A DNA stretch of 64,000 nt from Acidobacteriaceae bacterium dw_441 (GCA_018449715.1 JAAVVA010000001.1:682001-746000), one strand, 5' to 3'. Shown: positions 43,164 through 52,824, counted from the stretch's first letter. Notes: generated by a model not told the origin, from the sequence alone. A program made the numbers and translations.

Positions 43164-44600
43164 ATGGCTACCGCATCGCAGGCATCATCCGAAACTTCCA
43201 GGGGACTGGACTATCGCACCGTTTGGCGTTGGCACTTCTATGCAGGACTCTTCTGCATTCCTTTCGTTCTGTGGCTTGCGACGACCGGAACGATCTTTCT
43301 GTTCAAGCCACAGATTGAGCGCTATCTTGATCGCCCCTACGACCATCTGGTCATTGGGCAACGCGCTTCGGCTAACCAGCAAGTGAAGGCGGCGCTTGCC
43401 GCTGTGCCGGAGTCCACGCTCGATGCCTATGAGCTGCCACATACTCCAACCTCGGCTGCACAGGTTCTTGTCGATAAGGGCACACAGCAGTTCCGTGTCT
43501 ACGTGCATCCACAGACCTCGCAAGTTTTGCATGTTGTCAATGAAGATATGCGCCTCGAAAAGGTAATCTTTCGTCTGCATGGTGAGCTGCTGATGGGCAA
43601 CTTCGGCTCCGCGATTGTAGAACTCGCCGCATCGTGGGCTGTGATTATGATCGTCACCGGCCTCTACCTTTGGTGGCCGCGTAATGCTCGAGGTCTCGGT
43701 GGTGTGCTCTACCCTCGTCTTCGACAAGGTCCGCGCATCTTCTGGCGGGATATTCACGCTGTCATGGGCATCTATGTTTCTTTCTTCGCCATCTTCCTGC
43801 TGCTTACAGGTTTGCCCTGGGCAAAGGGTTGGGGCACCTATCTCAAAACCTGGCGTCACATGGCAAACGGCCGCGCCATTCATCAGGACTGGACGACCAG
43901 CACTTCGGAAGAACTCGCCGCCCGCGCCGCTCGTATCGAAGGCGGTATGGCGAACATGCCGGGAATGCAGATGGACAAGATGCCAGGGATGAATGCCTCC
44001 AAACATGCTTCTCATGGTCATCATGCCCACCACATGGCTGGCGGTCCTGACGCCTATAAGCCTCTGGATCGGATGATCGCAGTGGTCGCTCCGCTCCAAC
44101 TCGCTAATCCGGTCCTAATCTCTCCGCCGATGAGCATTGGAGGAAACTGGACCGCCAAATCCGATACGCAGGACCGGCCTCTGCGCGTCGATCTTATCCT
44201 GGATTCAACAACTGGAGCTATCCTCATGCGTACCGATTTCCATTCCAGACCGTGGCTGGATCGCATCATCGGCACAGGAATCGCTGCCCATGAAGGACAA
44301 CTCTTCGGTTTAGCCAATCAGCTTGTCAGCCTGTTTACCACGATCGGACTGGTCACACTCAGTCTTAGCGGCTTCATCATGTGGTGGCGTCGTCGTCCTG
44401 AAGGCGTCCTGGGTGCCCCGGTTCCTCTTCGCCGCGTTCATTTTTCGCGGGGCCTCATCACCTTCCTCGTGGTCTTCGGCATCTATATGCCGTTCCTCGG
44501 AGGATCAATGCTTATCGTTCTTCTGATCGAGCGGTTCGTATTGAGGAAGATCGCCGCAACGCGGTCATGGCTTGGATTACAGGCAATATCCTCGCGGTAA
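43164..44600 (+). CDS. PepSY-associated membrane protein with a Met/His-rich loop
   Basis: I start at ATG 43164, preceded by AGGAGA (478 residues). The first helix (FYAGLFCIPFVLWLATTGTIFLF) follows a RTVWRWHF segment typical of PepSY-TM proteins. Further helices lie around LAASWAVIMIVTGLYLWWP, HAVMGIYVSFFAIFLLLTGLPWAKGW and two near the C-terminus. A periplasmic loop at about residues 260-290 is packed with Met and His (NMPGMQMDKMPGM, HASHGHHAHHM), as in metal-handling proteins. Such proteins accompany TonB metal receptors and may reduce or move the metal. It follows the broken receptor and precedes NikR, so nickel or copper are candidates. Confidence 0.85.
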   Translation: MATASQASSETSRGLDYRTVWRWHFYAGLFCIPFVLWLATTGTIFLFKPQIERYLDRPYDHLVIGQRASANQQVKAALAAVPESTLDAYELPHTPTSAAQVLVDKGTQQFRVYVHPQTSQVLHVVNEDMRLEKVIFRLHGELLMGNFGSAIVELAASWAVIMIVTGLYLWWPRNARGLGGVLYPRLRQGPRIFWRDIHAVMGIYVSFFAIFLLLTGLPWAKGWGTYLKTWRHMANGRAIHQDWTTSTSEELAARAARIEGGMANMPGMQMDKMPGMNASKHASHGHHAHHMAGGPDAYKPLDRMIAVVAPLQLANPVLISPPMSIGGNWTAKSDTQDRPLRVDLILDSTTGAILMRTDFHSRPWLDRIIGTGIAAHEGQLFGLANQLVSLFTTIGLVTLSLSGFIMWWRRRPEGVLGAPVPLRRVHFSRGLITFLVVFGIYMPFLGGSMLIVLLIERFVLRKIAATRSWLGLQAISSR

Positions 44601-44656
44601 CAAACCACAATGGGACAACATCTTTTCCCTTTAGAATCGAGTTGAGGCATGACTCG

Positions 44657-45082
44657 ATGGCAGAACTGAGCAGAACAGGCATATCGCTTGAACAGGACTT
44701 ATTGGCAGGATTCGATAAGCTGATTGCGCGAAGAGGATACAAAAACCGTTCCGAGGCGTTGCGGGACATGATTCGGGACGCGCTGCTCTCGGACGTGATC
44801 GACTCGAACAAGCCCGTGGTCGGGACCTTGACGCTGGTGTACGACCATCATGTGCCCCACCTCGCTCAGAAGCTGACCGAGATGCAGCATCACGCCGGAG
44901 CGATGGTGCTGGCGGCAACGCACGTCCATCTCGATCATCACTACTGCCTGGAGGTCATCATCATGAAGGGCCGGAGCAAAGAGATTCAGGAGATGGCTGA
45001 TCGCATCCTGGCAACGCGCGGCGTAGAACTCGGTAAGCTGGTGCTGACAAACTCGGGCGCTGCGCTCAAGACGGCGAAATAG
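44657..45082 (+). CDS. nikR: nickel-responsive regulator NikR
   Basis: From ATG 44657 the 141-residue protein has the ribbon-helix-helix DNA-binding start (MAELSRTGISLEQDLLAGFDKLIARRGYKNRSEALRDMIRDAL) and the C-terminal ACT-like nickel domain. The square-planar nickel ligands fall at H78, H89, H91 and C97, with the same spacing as H76, H87, H89 and C95 of E. coli NikR. It lies 57 bases after the PepSY gene, likely in one unit. A wide-spaced dyad upstream of the next receptor has the form expected for NikR sites. It would repress nickel uptake when the metal is plentiful, a need that fits the [NiFe]-hydrogenase at the start of the window. Confidence 0.95.
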   Translation: MAELSRTGISLEQDLLAGFDKLIARRGYKNRSEALRDMIRDALLSDVIDSNKPVVGTLTLVYDHHVPHLAQKLTEMQHHAGAMVLAATHVHLDHHYCLEVIIMKGRSKEIQEMADRILATRGVELGKLVLTNSGAALKTAK

Positions 45083-45225
45083 CTTCCGTCTGGACTTCAA
45101 GCTCATCCAACTGCTGCCATCTGTAGAAGGCAATCGACAGAATCCATTTCAGCAGACCGCGCATTCCATGCTCCCAATGTACCGCAAGATGGAACTCTCC
45201 CTGCGATAGCAAGCTCTTTTCATAA

Positions 45226-45256
45226 TACCATTCTTAAAAACGTGTTATCAATGGTA
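45226..45256. promoter_or_regulatory. candidate NikR operator
   Basis: TACCATT (45226-45232) and its exact reverse complement AATGGTA (45250-45256) are 17 bases apart. NikR sites are likewise two short half-sites about 16 bases apart. The dyad lies about 145 bases before the receptor start and directly after the nikR gene. Confidence 0.6.
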
Positions 45257-45399
45257 GGTTGTTTAGTTCTGCTTCCAGGAATCGTTCTGTTGAACGGTAG
45301 CGCGGACGTCTGCGTTAGTCCTTGCAGGCTGTTTTTCTGCGCAACCATTCCAGACACAAACCCAGGCGTTGCAGCGAAGGACAAAGGACAGGAGTTTTC

Positions 45400-47865
45400 A
45401 TGCGATTGGGTGGCACGAATTATGGATTGGTGTCATCAGCTATGTGGATGGCCTTATCCGTGCTGGCGGCTGCCGCGCAGAACAGCGATGTAAGGGCTGC
45501 CAGCATTATGCTCGATCCGCAGGCTCACTCGATTGCCGCCACGAGTGAAAAGACTTATTCCTCTCAGCTATCAGGAACTGTCGTTGACTCATCTGGGGCG
45601 GCGATCATTGGGGCTACCGTGCGGGTCCGAAGCGCGAACGGCATGGTACAAAGAACGACGCAGTCAGATAGAGGTGGCTCCTTCATTCTTTCGGGACTCC
45701 CGGCAGGTAATTATCGACTCGGGATATCGACTCCTGGCTTTGAAAACAGGGAAATTTCCGTCACTATGGAAACCGCCGGAGCATCGGCACCGCTTCGCAT
45801 CTCTCTTGGTTTGGATTCCGTTAGCACTACCTTGAACGTGCAGGACCGGGAAGATGATCTCATTGGAATTGCCAGTTCCGCGACACAGGGAACCATAGGC
45901 GCGAAGGAGATCGAGTATCGTCCGATTCTTCGTTCAGGAGAGATTCTGGAGACCGTTCCCGGTGTCATCATCACGCAGCATGCCGGCGGCGGAAAGGCGA
46001 ACCAGTATTTTCTTCGCGGCTTCAACCTCGACCACGGTACGGACTTTGCCATCTTCATCGACGATATGCCGCTGAACCTGCCGTCCCATGCGCACGGTGA
46101 AGGCTATGCGGATATGAACACGGTGATTCCGGAGTTCGTGCAGAGAGTTAATTACGAGAAAGGCCCTTATTATGCCGATGTCGGCAACTACAGTTCGGCT
46201 GGCTCGGCGCATCTTGAGTTTTTCAAAGCGCTGCCACATAACATTGTTCAAGTCGAGGGAGGTATGTATGGCTATGGAAGGGCCGTCTTCGGTGTATCGC
46301 ATAAGCTTGGCGTGGGCAATCTGCTGTTTGGCGGCGAGGTGTATCACGATGACGGTCCGTGGAAACGTCCGGACGACTACTTTAAATACAACGGATTGCT
46401 GACGTACAGCCGGGGCACGAACGCAAATGGGTTCAGCATCACGGCACGCGGCTACCACGGAAAATGGAACTCAAGCGACCAGATCGCGGAGAATGCTGTT
46501 CCTCTCATTGGCTTCTTCGGCACGGTGGACCCGACAGATGGAGGAAGGTCGGAGCGGTACAGTCTGCAAGGGGAGTGGCATCACCAGAACGCAAACTCCG
46601 TGACGAAGATCACGCCCTACCTGTTTTATTACGACCTCAATCTCTATTCGGATTTCACCTACTACCTGACGGATCCGGTTCTCGGCGACCAGTTCAATCA
46701 GAATGACAGGCGCTGGGTGGATGGGGTGGATGCGCGCCACACGATCTTCAGCGAGTGGGCTGGCCGCAAGGTGGAGAACACTTTCGGCTTCCAACTGCGC
46801 AACGACTGGATCGGCAACGGTCTTTACCAGTCATCGAAGCGTGTACAAGTGGACAAGACGGATTCTGCCACCGGGAACATCCTGCCCGCGACCACGCAAA
46901 GGGACAACCTTAGGGATACTCTGATCGGTATTTACGGGGAAAATCGAATCCAGTGGGCATCGAAATTCCGCTCGGTTGTGGCACTGCGCGGCGACATGAC
47001 ACACCTGGACGTGACGAGCCTTGTGACATCGGCCAACTCCGGAACGATTACCAAAGCGATTCCCAGCCCGAAGGTAAGTTTGATCGTTGGCCCATGGGCA
47101 GGGACCGAATTCTATCTCGAAGGGGGCTCCAGCTATCACTCGAACGACGCGCGCGGCACGACGCTGACGATCCAGCCGGTTTCGGCGGAGAATCCTTACC
47201 CGAATGTATCCGGCGAGAAGATTCCTCCCTTGATTCCCACCAAGGGCGCGGAGTTTGGCGTGCGCACGACAGCTGTACCGCATCTCAACAGCACGCTTTC
47301 GTTCTGGTATCTGCACAGCAAATCCGAGCTACAACAGTCTGGCGATACTGGAGGCACAACGGCGTCCTCTCAGCCGAGCGACCGCTATGGCTTTGAACTA
47401 GCGAACTACTGGACACCGGCGGAACACTTGGCGATTGATTTCGATCTGGCGAACTCCAAGGCATTGTTTACCGAGGTGGACGGCGATGATGCCGCGCCGA
47501 AGAGCGATGGTGGCAGGCGTGTTCCGGAAGCAGTCGGGCTGGTAATTGCCACCGGCGTCACATTGCGCGATCTCAACAACTTTTCGGGAAGCCTGCGCCT
47601 GCGCTTCTTTGGGCCGCGCGATTTGACCTCCGACGGAGTTTATCGTTCCAAGGCAACGACACTGCTTAATGGGGAGGTCGGTTATCGAATCCACGAGAAT
47701 TGGGGCATCTCTGCCGAATTTCTGAACTTGCTGAACCGCCCCGACCATGACATTGACTACGCTTATGAGTCCCAGGTAACGCCAACAGCCACGCCAGCAT
47801 TCACAGACGTCTTCCACCCGGTCGAACCGTTTCAGATGCGATTTTGGTTAAGAAGGACTTTTTGA
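45400..47865 (+). CDS. TonB-dependent receptor, probable nickel receptor
   Basis: I start at ATG 45400 after CAGGAG (821 residues); the longer frame lacks a signal peptide. A hydrophobic leader is followed by a carboxypeptidase-regulatory-like domain (LSGTVVDSSGAAIIGATVRV, LPAGNYRLGISTPGF), a plug (YFLRGFNLDHGTDFAIFIDDMPLNLPSHAHGEG) and a barrel ending RFWLRRTF. The His-containing plug loop LPSHAHGEGYADMN is typical of receptors annotated for metals such as copper or nickel. With NikR and a NikR-like dyad directly upstream, nickel is the best guess. Confidence 0.88.
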   Translation: MRLGGTNYGLVSSAMWMALSVLAAAAQNSDVRAASIMLDPQAHSIAATSEKTYSSQLSGTVVDSSGAAIIGATVRVRSANGMVQRTTQSDRGGSFILSGLPAGNYRLGISTPGFENREISVTMETAGASAPLRISLGLDSVSTTLNVQDREDDLIGIASSATQGTIGAKEIEYRPILRSGEILETVPGVIITQHAGGGKANQYFLRGFNLDHGTDFAIFIDDMPLNLPSHAHGEGYADMNTVIPEFVQRVNYEKGPYYADVGNYSSAGSAHLEFFKALPHNIVQVEGGMYGYGRAVFGVSHKLGVGNLLFGGEVYHDDGPWKRPDDYFKYNGLLTYSRGTNANGFSITARGYHGKWNSSDQIAENAVPLIGFFGTVDPTDGGRSERYSLQGEWHHQNANSVTKITPYLFYYDLNLYSDFTYYLTDPVLGDQFNQNDRRWVDGVDARHTIFSEWAGRKVENTFGFQLRNDWIGNGLYQSSKRVQVDKTDSATGNILPATTQRDNLRDTLIGIYGENRIQWASKFRSVVALRGDMTHLDVTSLVTSANSGTITKAIPSPKVSLIVGPWAGTEFYLEGGSSYHSNDARGTTLTIQPVSAENPYPNVSGEKIPPLIPTKGAEFGVRTTAVPHLNSTLSFWYLHSKSELQQSGDTGGTTASSQPSDRYGFELANYWTPAEHLAIDFDLANSKALFTEVDGDDAAPKSDGGRRVPEAVGLVIATGVTLRDLNNFSGSLRLRFFGPRDLTSDGVYRSKATTLLNGEVGYRIHENWGISAEFLNLLNRPDHDIDYAYESQVTPTATPAFTDVFHPVEPFQMRFWLRRTF

Positions 47866-48059
47866 CAGTGCCAGGGTTGTCGTCTCTTCGTAGAGTTGGA
47901 ACCAATGAGAAGAGCCTTCGATGATATTCTGGCAGATTAGGTCCGCCGCCGCGTCCGACGAACCGTTCGCAGAACTGGAGGTGCCGTTGCGATGATGGCT
48001 GCTTTTGCGATCTCTCTTCGTTAAGGGTTTGCCCATGATAGGCTGACGATACATTACAT
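47866..48059. other. short intergenic region
   Basis: A minus-strand frame of about 62 codons (start 48036, MGKPLTKRDRKSSHHRNGTSS...) has no ribosome site and no recognisable motif. The region mainly leads into the riboswitch. Confidence 0.35.
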
Positions 48060-48232
48060 TCTGGGTGCCCGCGAGGGCGTAACAGGGAAGTCCGGTGAAA
48101 GACCGGCGCGGTCCCGCCACTGTAATCAGGAAAATCAACTTTCAATATGCCACTCGATTTCGTTCGGGGAAGGTGGAGAGTTGGAAGTTTCGTGAGCGAA
48201 ACTTCACCCTGAGAGCCAGGAGACCTACCCAG
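48060..48232 (+). promoter_or_regulatory. cobalamin riboswitch
   Basis: The plus strand carries the conserved elements in order: GGTGCCCGCGAGGG with AACAGGGAA, a CCGGTGAAAGACCGG stem, CGCGGTCCCGCCACTGTAA containing the B12 box GCCACTG, a variable hairpin near 48187-48205, and the closing GAGAGCCAGGAGACC. This aptamer binds adenosylcobalamin and switches off the gene downstream, here a TonB receptor and PepSY pair. Confidence 0.93.
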
Positions 48233-48325
48233 AGTAAGCAGTCGAATTTTCCGCGTGGATACGGGAAGCGATGGCTCGTTCTGATATGAGCTTTTGTGCC
48301 TCTTTTCTACGCTGCGAGGCGCATC

Positions 48326-50674
48326 ATGCTCAGACAGAAACTCACAGCGATTCTTTATGCGATCACACTGTTTGCCCTAAGCCTTTCGCCGGGCTATTCG
48401 CAAACGTCGGGCACACAGCCCTCCATTCGTGCTACCGGTACAGTCCACGACAGCCAGGGACTTGGTGTCAAAGCTACCATCCGTATCAAAGATCCCAACG
48501 GTAGCGAGTCGACAGCCGGAACAACGGTCGAGGGCCAATTTACCCTCGACCATCTCAATCCTGGGCGCTACGATCTTTTTGTAGAAGCTGTGGGTTTTGC
48601 GGCGGTCCATCGTACTGTCGAGCTAAAAGCTGCATTGGAATCACTCGATGTTTTCGTGTCGCCGCAAAGTATCTCTACTGAGATATCTGTCGTCGCTACT
48701 GAAAACAAAGCGACGGCATCTCGCATGGATGTTCCCGACACGGAAATCCCGGCCCAGGTCAGTACTATCTCCTCTGAAACGCTACAGCAACAGGGAGTCA
48801 ATGATCTTGTTACCGCGCTGCGTAATGCCTCCGGGGTCACTGCGCAAAAAATCTATGGTGTGTACGAGTACTACACCATCCGAGGCTTCAGTTCCTTCGA
48901 CTCACAACTGAACGTTGTTCTCTCCGATGGTATGAGGCTCGAAGGTAATAGGATCAATACGCAGTTGAACAGCGTCGAACGCGTTGAAGTTCTCAAGGGG
49001 CCGTCCTCCATTCTCTACGGATCAGGCGCCCTCGGAGGCAGTATTAATGTCATCCATAAAAAGCCAGAGGCAACCCCAACATTTGATTTGATGTATCGCG
49101 GTGGCAGTTTTGGCACAAACCAGGTTGCAGGAGGCGCCGCCGGTCGCTTCTTTAATATTGATAGGTTGCTGTATCGAGTCGATGCTGGGTTTGAAAATAG
49201 TGACGGGTGGCGCGGCGCAGGAGCACGACGCGTCAATGTTTCTTCCAACTTAACTTTCCTGTTGGGGAACCGCGGCGATCTCTCAGTCTCCGAGCAATAC
49301 AATCATGACCGCTTTAAGACCGATGCCGGCATCCCCGCAGCGATCACCGACATTCCCAACTATCCTCTCAGCACGCGCTTCGACACGCCGCAGGACTTTG
49401 AATTGGGAACAGACGGTCTGACTCAAGTCCGTCTGAACCTAAACCTGAGCGAACATTGGGTTGCACGCAATAACTTTGCGTATCGAAACTTTGACGACCA
49501 GTACTACACGGCAGAAACCCTTACCTATTTGCCTGAAAGTAGTCAGGTCGCGAGGACGTTTCTTTACTTCAAACACCACCGCCGTCCCAAGCAGAATCTT
49601 GCAGATGTTTTGGGGCATCTGCACTTGGTGGGCACAGAGCATACCCTCATCCTTGGACATGAGTATGAGGATTACTACAACTACACCGACCGCAGCGCCG
49701 CCAGCAGCGTGGCCGTCCCTCCCATCAATATCTTTACCCTCAACGAAACCTACGTTCCTGTAGGCGCATTTCCTATCAGCCGCCGTGACTACTTTGCTAT
49801 CACAATCAATGCCTTTTTCTGGCAGGATCAGATCGCGCTCGGCAAACATTGGAGAATCAATGCCGCGGGCCGCTTCGACGGATATCGTCGAAGTTCGCAC
49901 AACGATCCTTGGGCCAACAGGCAGGTTGTCACCAGAACTCCCGACACCAACATGAGCCAAAACGCTTATACGTATCGTGCTGGTTTGCTCTATATGCCGA
50001 CTAACTCGCAGGAGCTTTATTTTACTGCGGCAAATGCCTTTAACCCGGTTACATCTGTTTCGACCGATGGAAGGCAACTCGTTCCTGAGACTGGTCAAAG
50101 CTATGAGATAGGACATCGTTGGCGCATCGCAAATGACAGCGTGAGCCTCAGCACAGCACTCTATAAGATCACGCGGCAGAATGTGGCGATCGGCTTGGCT
50201 GGCGGCATCTTCGATCAGGCCGGACAAGTGTCTTCTCGCGGAGTTGATTTCGACGCAATTGCGAACCTCGAGCATGGTATTCGGATCAATGGTAACTACG
50301 GTTACTCATCCCCGCGCTTCGACAACTACTCTACCTCGAACGGCTCAGTCATCCTGACCGGCAAACGGCCAGATTTCACGCAACGTCATGCCGTCAACCT
50401 GTGGTTAACGAAGCAGTGGATATACACGATCTCCAGTAGCCTCGGCATGCGGTACCAAAGTGCTTCATTCATCGACAACGCGAACACCTTTCGACTTGGC
50501 GGATTCACGACCTTTCAAGGGGCGCTTTCATATACCAGGAAATCGTATAACTTCAGTCTGAATGCGGAGAATCTCTTCGACCGTCGTCGGTACTTTCCGG
50601 CAGGACTCTATCAGAACCAGGTTTATCCCGGAGCACCCATCAGCGTCTATGCCACGATCAGATTCAGGAGATAG
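48326..50674 (+). CDS. TonB-dependent siderophore-type receptor under B12 riboswitch control
   Basis: I start at ATG 48326 with GAGG upstream (782 residues). A signal peptide (LTAILYAITLFALSLSPGYSQ) precedes a carboxypeptidase-regulatory-like domain and a plug of the FhuA/ferrisiderophore class: DTEIPAQVSTISSETLQQQGVNDLV, YTIRGF, VERVEVLKGPSSILYGSGALGGSINVIHKKP. The barrel ends VYATIRFRR. The sequence looks like a siderophore receptor, but the riboswitch upstream means it responds to cobalamin, so cobalamin or a cobalt chelate is the likely cargo (inference). The PepSY gene begins two bases after its stop. Confidence 0.9.
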   Translation: MLRQKLTAILYAITLFALSLSPGYSQTSGTQPSIRATGTVHDSQGLGVKATIRIKDPNGSESTAGTTVEGQFTLDHLNPGRYDLFVEAVGFAAVHRTVELKAALESLDVFVSPQSISTEISVVATENKATASRMDVPDTEIPAQVSTISSETLQQQGVNDLVTALRNASGVTAQKIYGVYEYYTIRGFSSFDSQLNVVLSDGMRLEGNRINTQLNSVERVEVLKGPSSILYGSGALGGSINVIHKKPEATPTFDLMYRGGSFGTNQVAGGAAGRFFNIDRLLYRVDAGFENSDGWRGAGARRVNVSSNLTFLLGNRGDLSVSEQYNHDRFKTDAGIPAAITDIPNYPLSTRFDTPQDFELGTDGLTQVRLNLNLSEHWVARNNFAYRNFDDQYYTAETLTYLPESSQVARTFLYFKHHRRPKQNLADVLGHLHLVGTEHTLILGHEYEDYYNYTDRSAASSVAVPPINIFTLNETYVPVGAFPISRRDYFAITINAFFWQDQIALGKHWRINAAGRFDGYRRSSHNDPWANRQVVTRTPDTNMSQNAYTYRAGLLYMPTNSQELYFTAANAFNPVTSVSTDGRQLVPETGQSYEIGHRWRIANDSVSLSTALYKITRQNVAIGLAGGIFDQAGQVSSRGVDFDAIANLEHGIRINGNYGYSSPRFDNYSTSNGSVILTGKRPDFTQRHAVNLWLTKQWIYTISSSLGMRYQSASFIDNANTFRLGGFTTFQGALSYTRKSYNFSLNAENLFDRRRYFPAGLYQNQVYPGAPISVYATIRFRR

Positions 50675-50676
50675 AC

Positions 50677-52200
50677 ATGCGAACCTCCCTCATCGTCAAA
50701 AAGGGGATTCTGCTGATACATCGTTGGACGGGTATTTTTTTCTGTTTGCTCTTCTTCATGTGGTTTGCGTCGGGGATAGTCATGATGTATTGCGAGTATC
50801 CAGTCCTTAGTACGGAGACACGACTTCAGCACTTGCCCGTTTTGCATCTAGAGGAGATTGTTATTGATCCACCAACTGCTCTGCGGGTAGCGAATCTTTC
50901 GCAGCCAGATCAAGCGGTCATTACATCTTTGATGGGGAGGCCGGTATACCATTTTCGCTACCGCAATAAGATCTCGACGATTTTTGCGGACTCCGGTATC
51001 GCTTTATCCGGGCTCAGCGAGCCGATTGCTCGCAAGATTGCCAGCAATTGGGTAGGCCTTGATTCTGCAAACGCTCACTTGGTTGAGAAACAAGTCGAAC
51101 AGGATCAATGGACGGTGACGCAAAAGTACAGAGCATATCGCCCACTTTGGGTGTACAGTTGGCCGAGTGGAGAGACTGTCTACGTATCCGATGTCACTGG
51201 TGAAGTAGTTCAGTACACGACGCGGACGTCTCGACTGGGTGCTTACTTCGGCGCTATTCCTCATTGGATTTACTTCACCAAACTGCGGAAAGACGCGGCG
51301 AATTGGAGTCTGGTTGTCATATCGCTCTCAGCATCTGGCGCAGCGATGACTCTTTTCGGGATCATCGCGGGAATCTGGTTATATTCACCGAGTAAGAGAT
51401 ACCGGTTTCAGGCTGAACCAACGAGCATACCTTTTGCGGGCCAAAAGCGCTGGCATGTCATTTTGGGCCTGTTATTTGGCCTATCTGCGTTTACATGGAT
51501 TCTCAGCGGCATGTTTTCGATGAGTATCTTGAAGTCAGGACCTGAGCCTATTCAGGCAATGTTGGGACAGCAACTAACAGGTGGAACATGGAAGGGAAGC
51601 GACTGGGCAAGCTATTCGCCAGTGAGTGCCCTGGGTTCAGTTCAGAGTTCAATGAGGGTGCATGAACTGGAGTTCACGCGGTTTGGGGGGCAGCCAGTTT
51701 ACCTCGCGATTGAGAACGCCTCGCATTCCGCGCTTCTACTTAGGAATCAAGCGCCAGCATTCATGCAGAACGCAGATGCGTTGAAGAGCATTATCGCTAG
51801 CGCTATTTACCCGTTCCATATTGTTGAAAGCCGGACGATCACTGAGTATGAGACGTACTATATCGATCGCCGGCATGAGAAGCCGTTGCCAGCATTTTAT
51901 ATCCTTACGGATGCCCCGGGGGGCATGGCTTTTTACGTCGATCTGCATACGGCAAAAGTTGTCCAATCCTATGGATCGAAGGCACGATGGAATCGTTGGC
52001 TTTACCATGGCCTGCACTCGTTAGATCTTCCGTGGCTCTACCGATACCGTCCCTTGTGGGATGTTATCGTCATCGCTTTCATGGCTGGCGGGTTGGCTCT
52101 TTCGTTCACGAGCGTGGTTATTGGCTATCGACGTATCCGGACAAAAATGAAGCGGATGAAGAGGGTCCTCGTGCATGACCCAAAAAACAGAAAAACTTGA
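50677..52200 (+). CDS. PepSY-associated membrane protein coupled to the receptor
   Basis: The 507-residue protein begins with a helix (GILLIHRWTGIFFCLLFFMWFASGIVMMYCEYP) of the PepSY-TM type, a large periplasmic part, further helices (LVVISLSASGAAMTLFGIIAGIWLY, WHVILGLLFGLSAFTWILSGMFSM) and a last helix before a basic tail. The His residues in HRWTG and HVILG could bind haem, as proposed for related ferric reductases. It lies two bases after the receptor and is probably translated with it. It may reduce the imported metal complex in the periplasm. Confidence 0.85.
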   Translation: MRTSLIVKKGILLIHRWTGIFFCLLFFMWFASGIVMMYCEYPVLSTETRLQHLPVLHLEEIVIDPPTALRVANLSQPDQAVITSLMGRPVYHFRYRNKISTIFADSGIALSGLSEPIARKIASNWVGLDSANAHLVEKQVEQDQWTVTQKYRAYRPLWVYSWPSGETVYVSDVTGEVVQYTTRTSRLGAYFGAIPHWIYFTKLRKDAANWSLVVISLSASGAAMTLFGIIAGIWLYSPSKRYRFQAEPTSIPFAGQKRWHVILGLLFGLSAFTWILSGMFSMSILKSGPEPIQAMLGQQLTGGTWKGSDWASYSPVSALGSVQSSMRVHELEFTRFGGQPVYLAIENASHSALLLRNQAPAFMQNADALKSIIASAIYPFHIVESRTITEYETYYIDRRHEKPLPAFYILTDAPGGMAFYVDLHTAKVVQSYGSKARWNRWLYHGLHSLDLPWLYRYRPLWDVIVIAFMAGGLALSFTSVVIGYRRIRTKMKRMKRVLVHDPKNRKT

Positions 52201-52359
52201 GCCCAGTTGGGGAACTGGAGTTGAAAGGCTCTCGGCCCTGAGTACCTCAACATCGAATGCAACTTGGGATCATAAGGATTGTTCGATGCTCCTGCGCATC
52301 TTTTGCCTACGTGAGCCGGGGAGCGATACTCAATTGGTGGTCACCTGAATCTAAAAAAT

Positions 52360-52738
52360 CACTGTCGAGATAGCGGTGGGATAAGATCGCTTTACCCGAA
52401 ACATCACGGCTTTATTGCTCGCAGGATCAAGATGGCAGTCCGCGACCGAAGTCGGCTTGGCAATGTGGACAGACTCAATGATCAAAGGGGAGTGGCCAAA
52501 TGCATTCGACAGGTGCAGCCGCAGACGGCTTCCCCCCGGCCGACACATGAACGGTCTCGCGAACAGTCGCGGCAGAAGAGCCATCCAGACGAATGTCAGC
52601 GACATCGTCAAGCATCTGGGCCGACGACCACGTCCCGACCCAAGGGCGACCTGTAGCCTGCTGTGCAACTAACGTGTTGCCAACGATAATTCCCATCGAA
52701 ATGGATGTCACCGCTAGTCGTAAAGCTGTCTTATTCAA
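52360..52738 (-). pseudogene. GDSL/SGNH hydrolase N-terminal remnant, frameshifted
   Basis: From ATG 52738 a signal peptide (MNKTALRLAVTSISMGIIVGNTLVAQ) leads to RPWVGTWSSAQMLDDV and TVRETVHVSAGG. After a frameshift near 52540 it continues GGSRLRLHLSNAFGHSPLIIESVHIAK. These are the first two conserved blocks of SGNH-hydrolase-type esterases with a leading beta domain. The catalytic half is missing. It lies downstream of an Oar receptor on the same strand, so the locus once paired a receptor with an esterase. Confidence 0.7.
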
Positions 52739-52763
52739 CTCTTCCCCAACCCTCTAAATGTCT

Positions 52764-52806
52764 GCTTAACTTAAAGTTAAGCGGCCGGAGAGATTTCTCT
52801 CCGGCC
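52764..52806 (-). terminator. two adjacent hairpins after the Oar receptor gene
   Basis: GGCCGGAGAGA / TCTCTCCGGCC (52783-52806) is a GC-rich hairpin just past the receptor stop. GCTTAACTT-A-AAGTTAAGC (52764-52782) is a second perfect dyad directly beyond it. Together they would end transcription of the minus-strand receptor. Confidence 0.6.
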
Positions 52807-52824
52807 CGCTTTCGATCATTCCTT

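Noticed and set aside
47848..48036. 62-codon minus-strand frame between a receptor and the riboswitch
   Set aside because: No ribosome site, no motif, and a composition that does not stand out.
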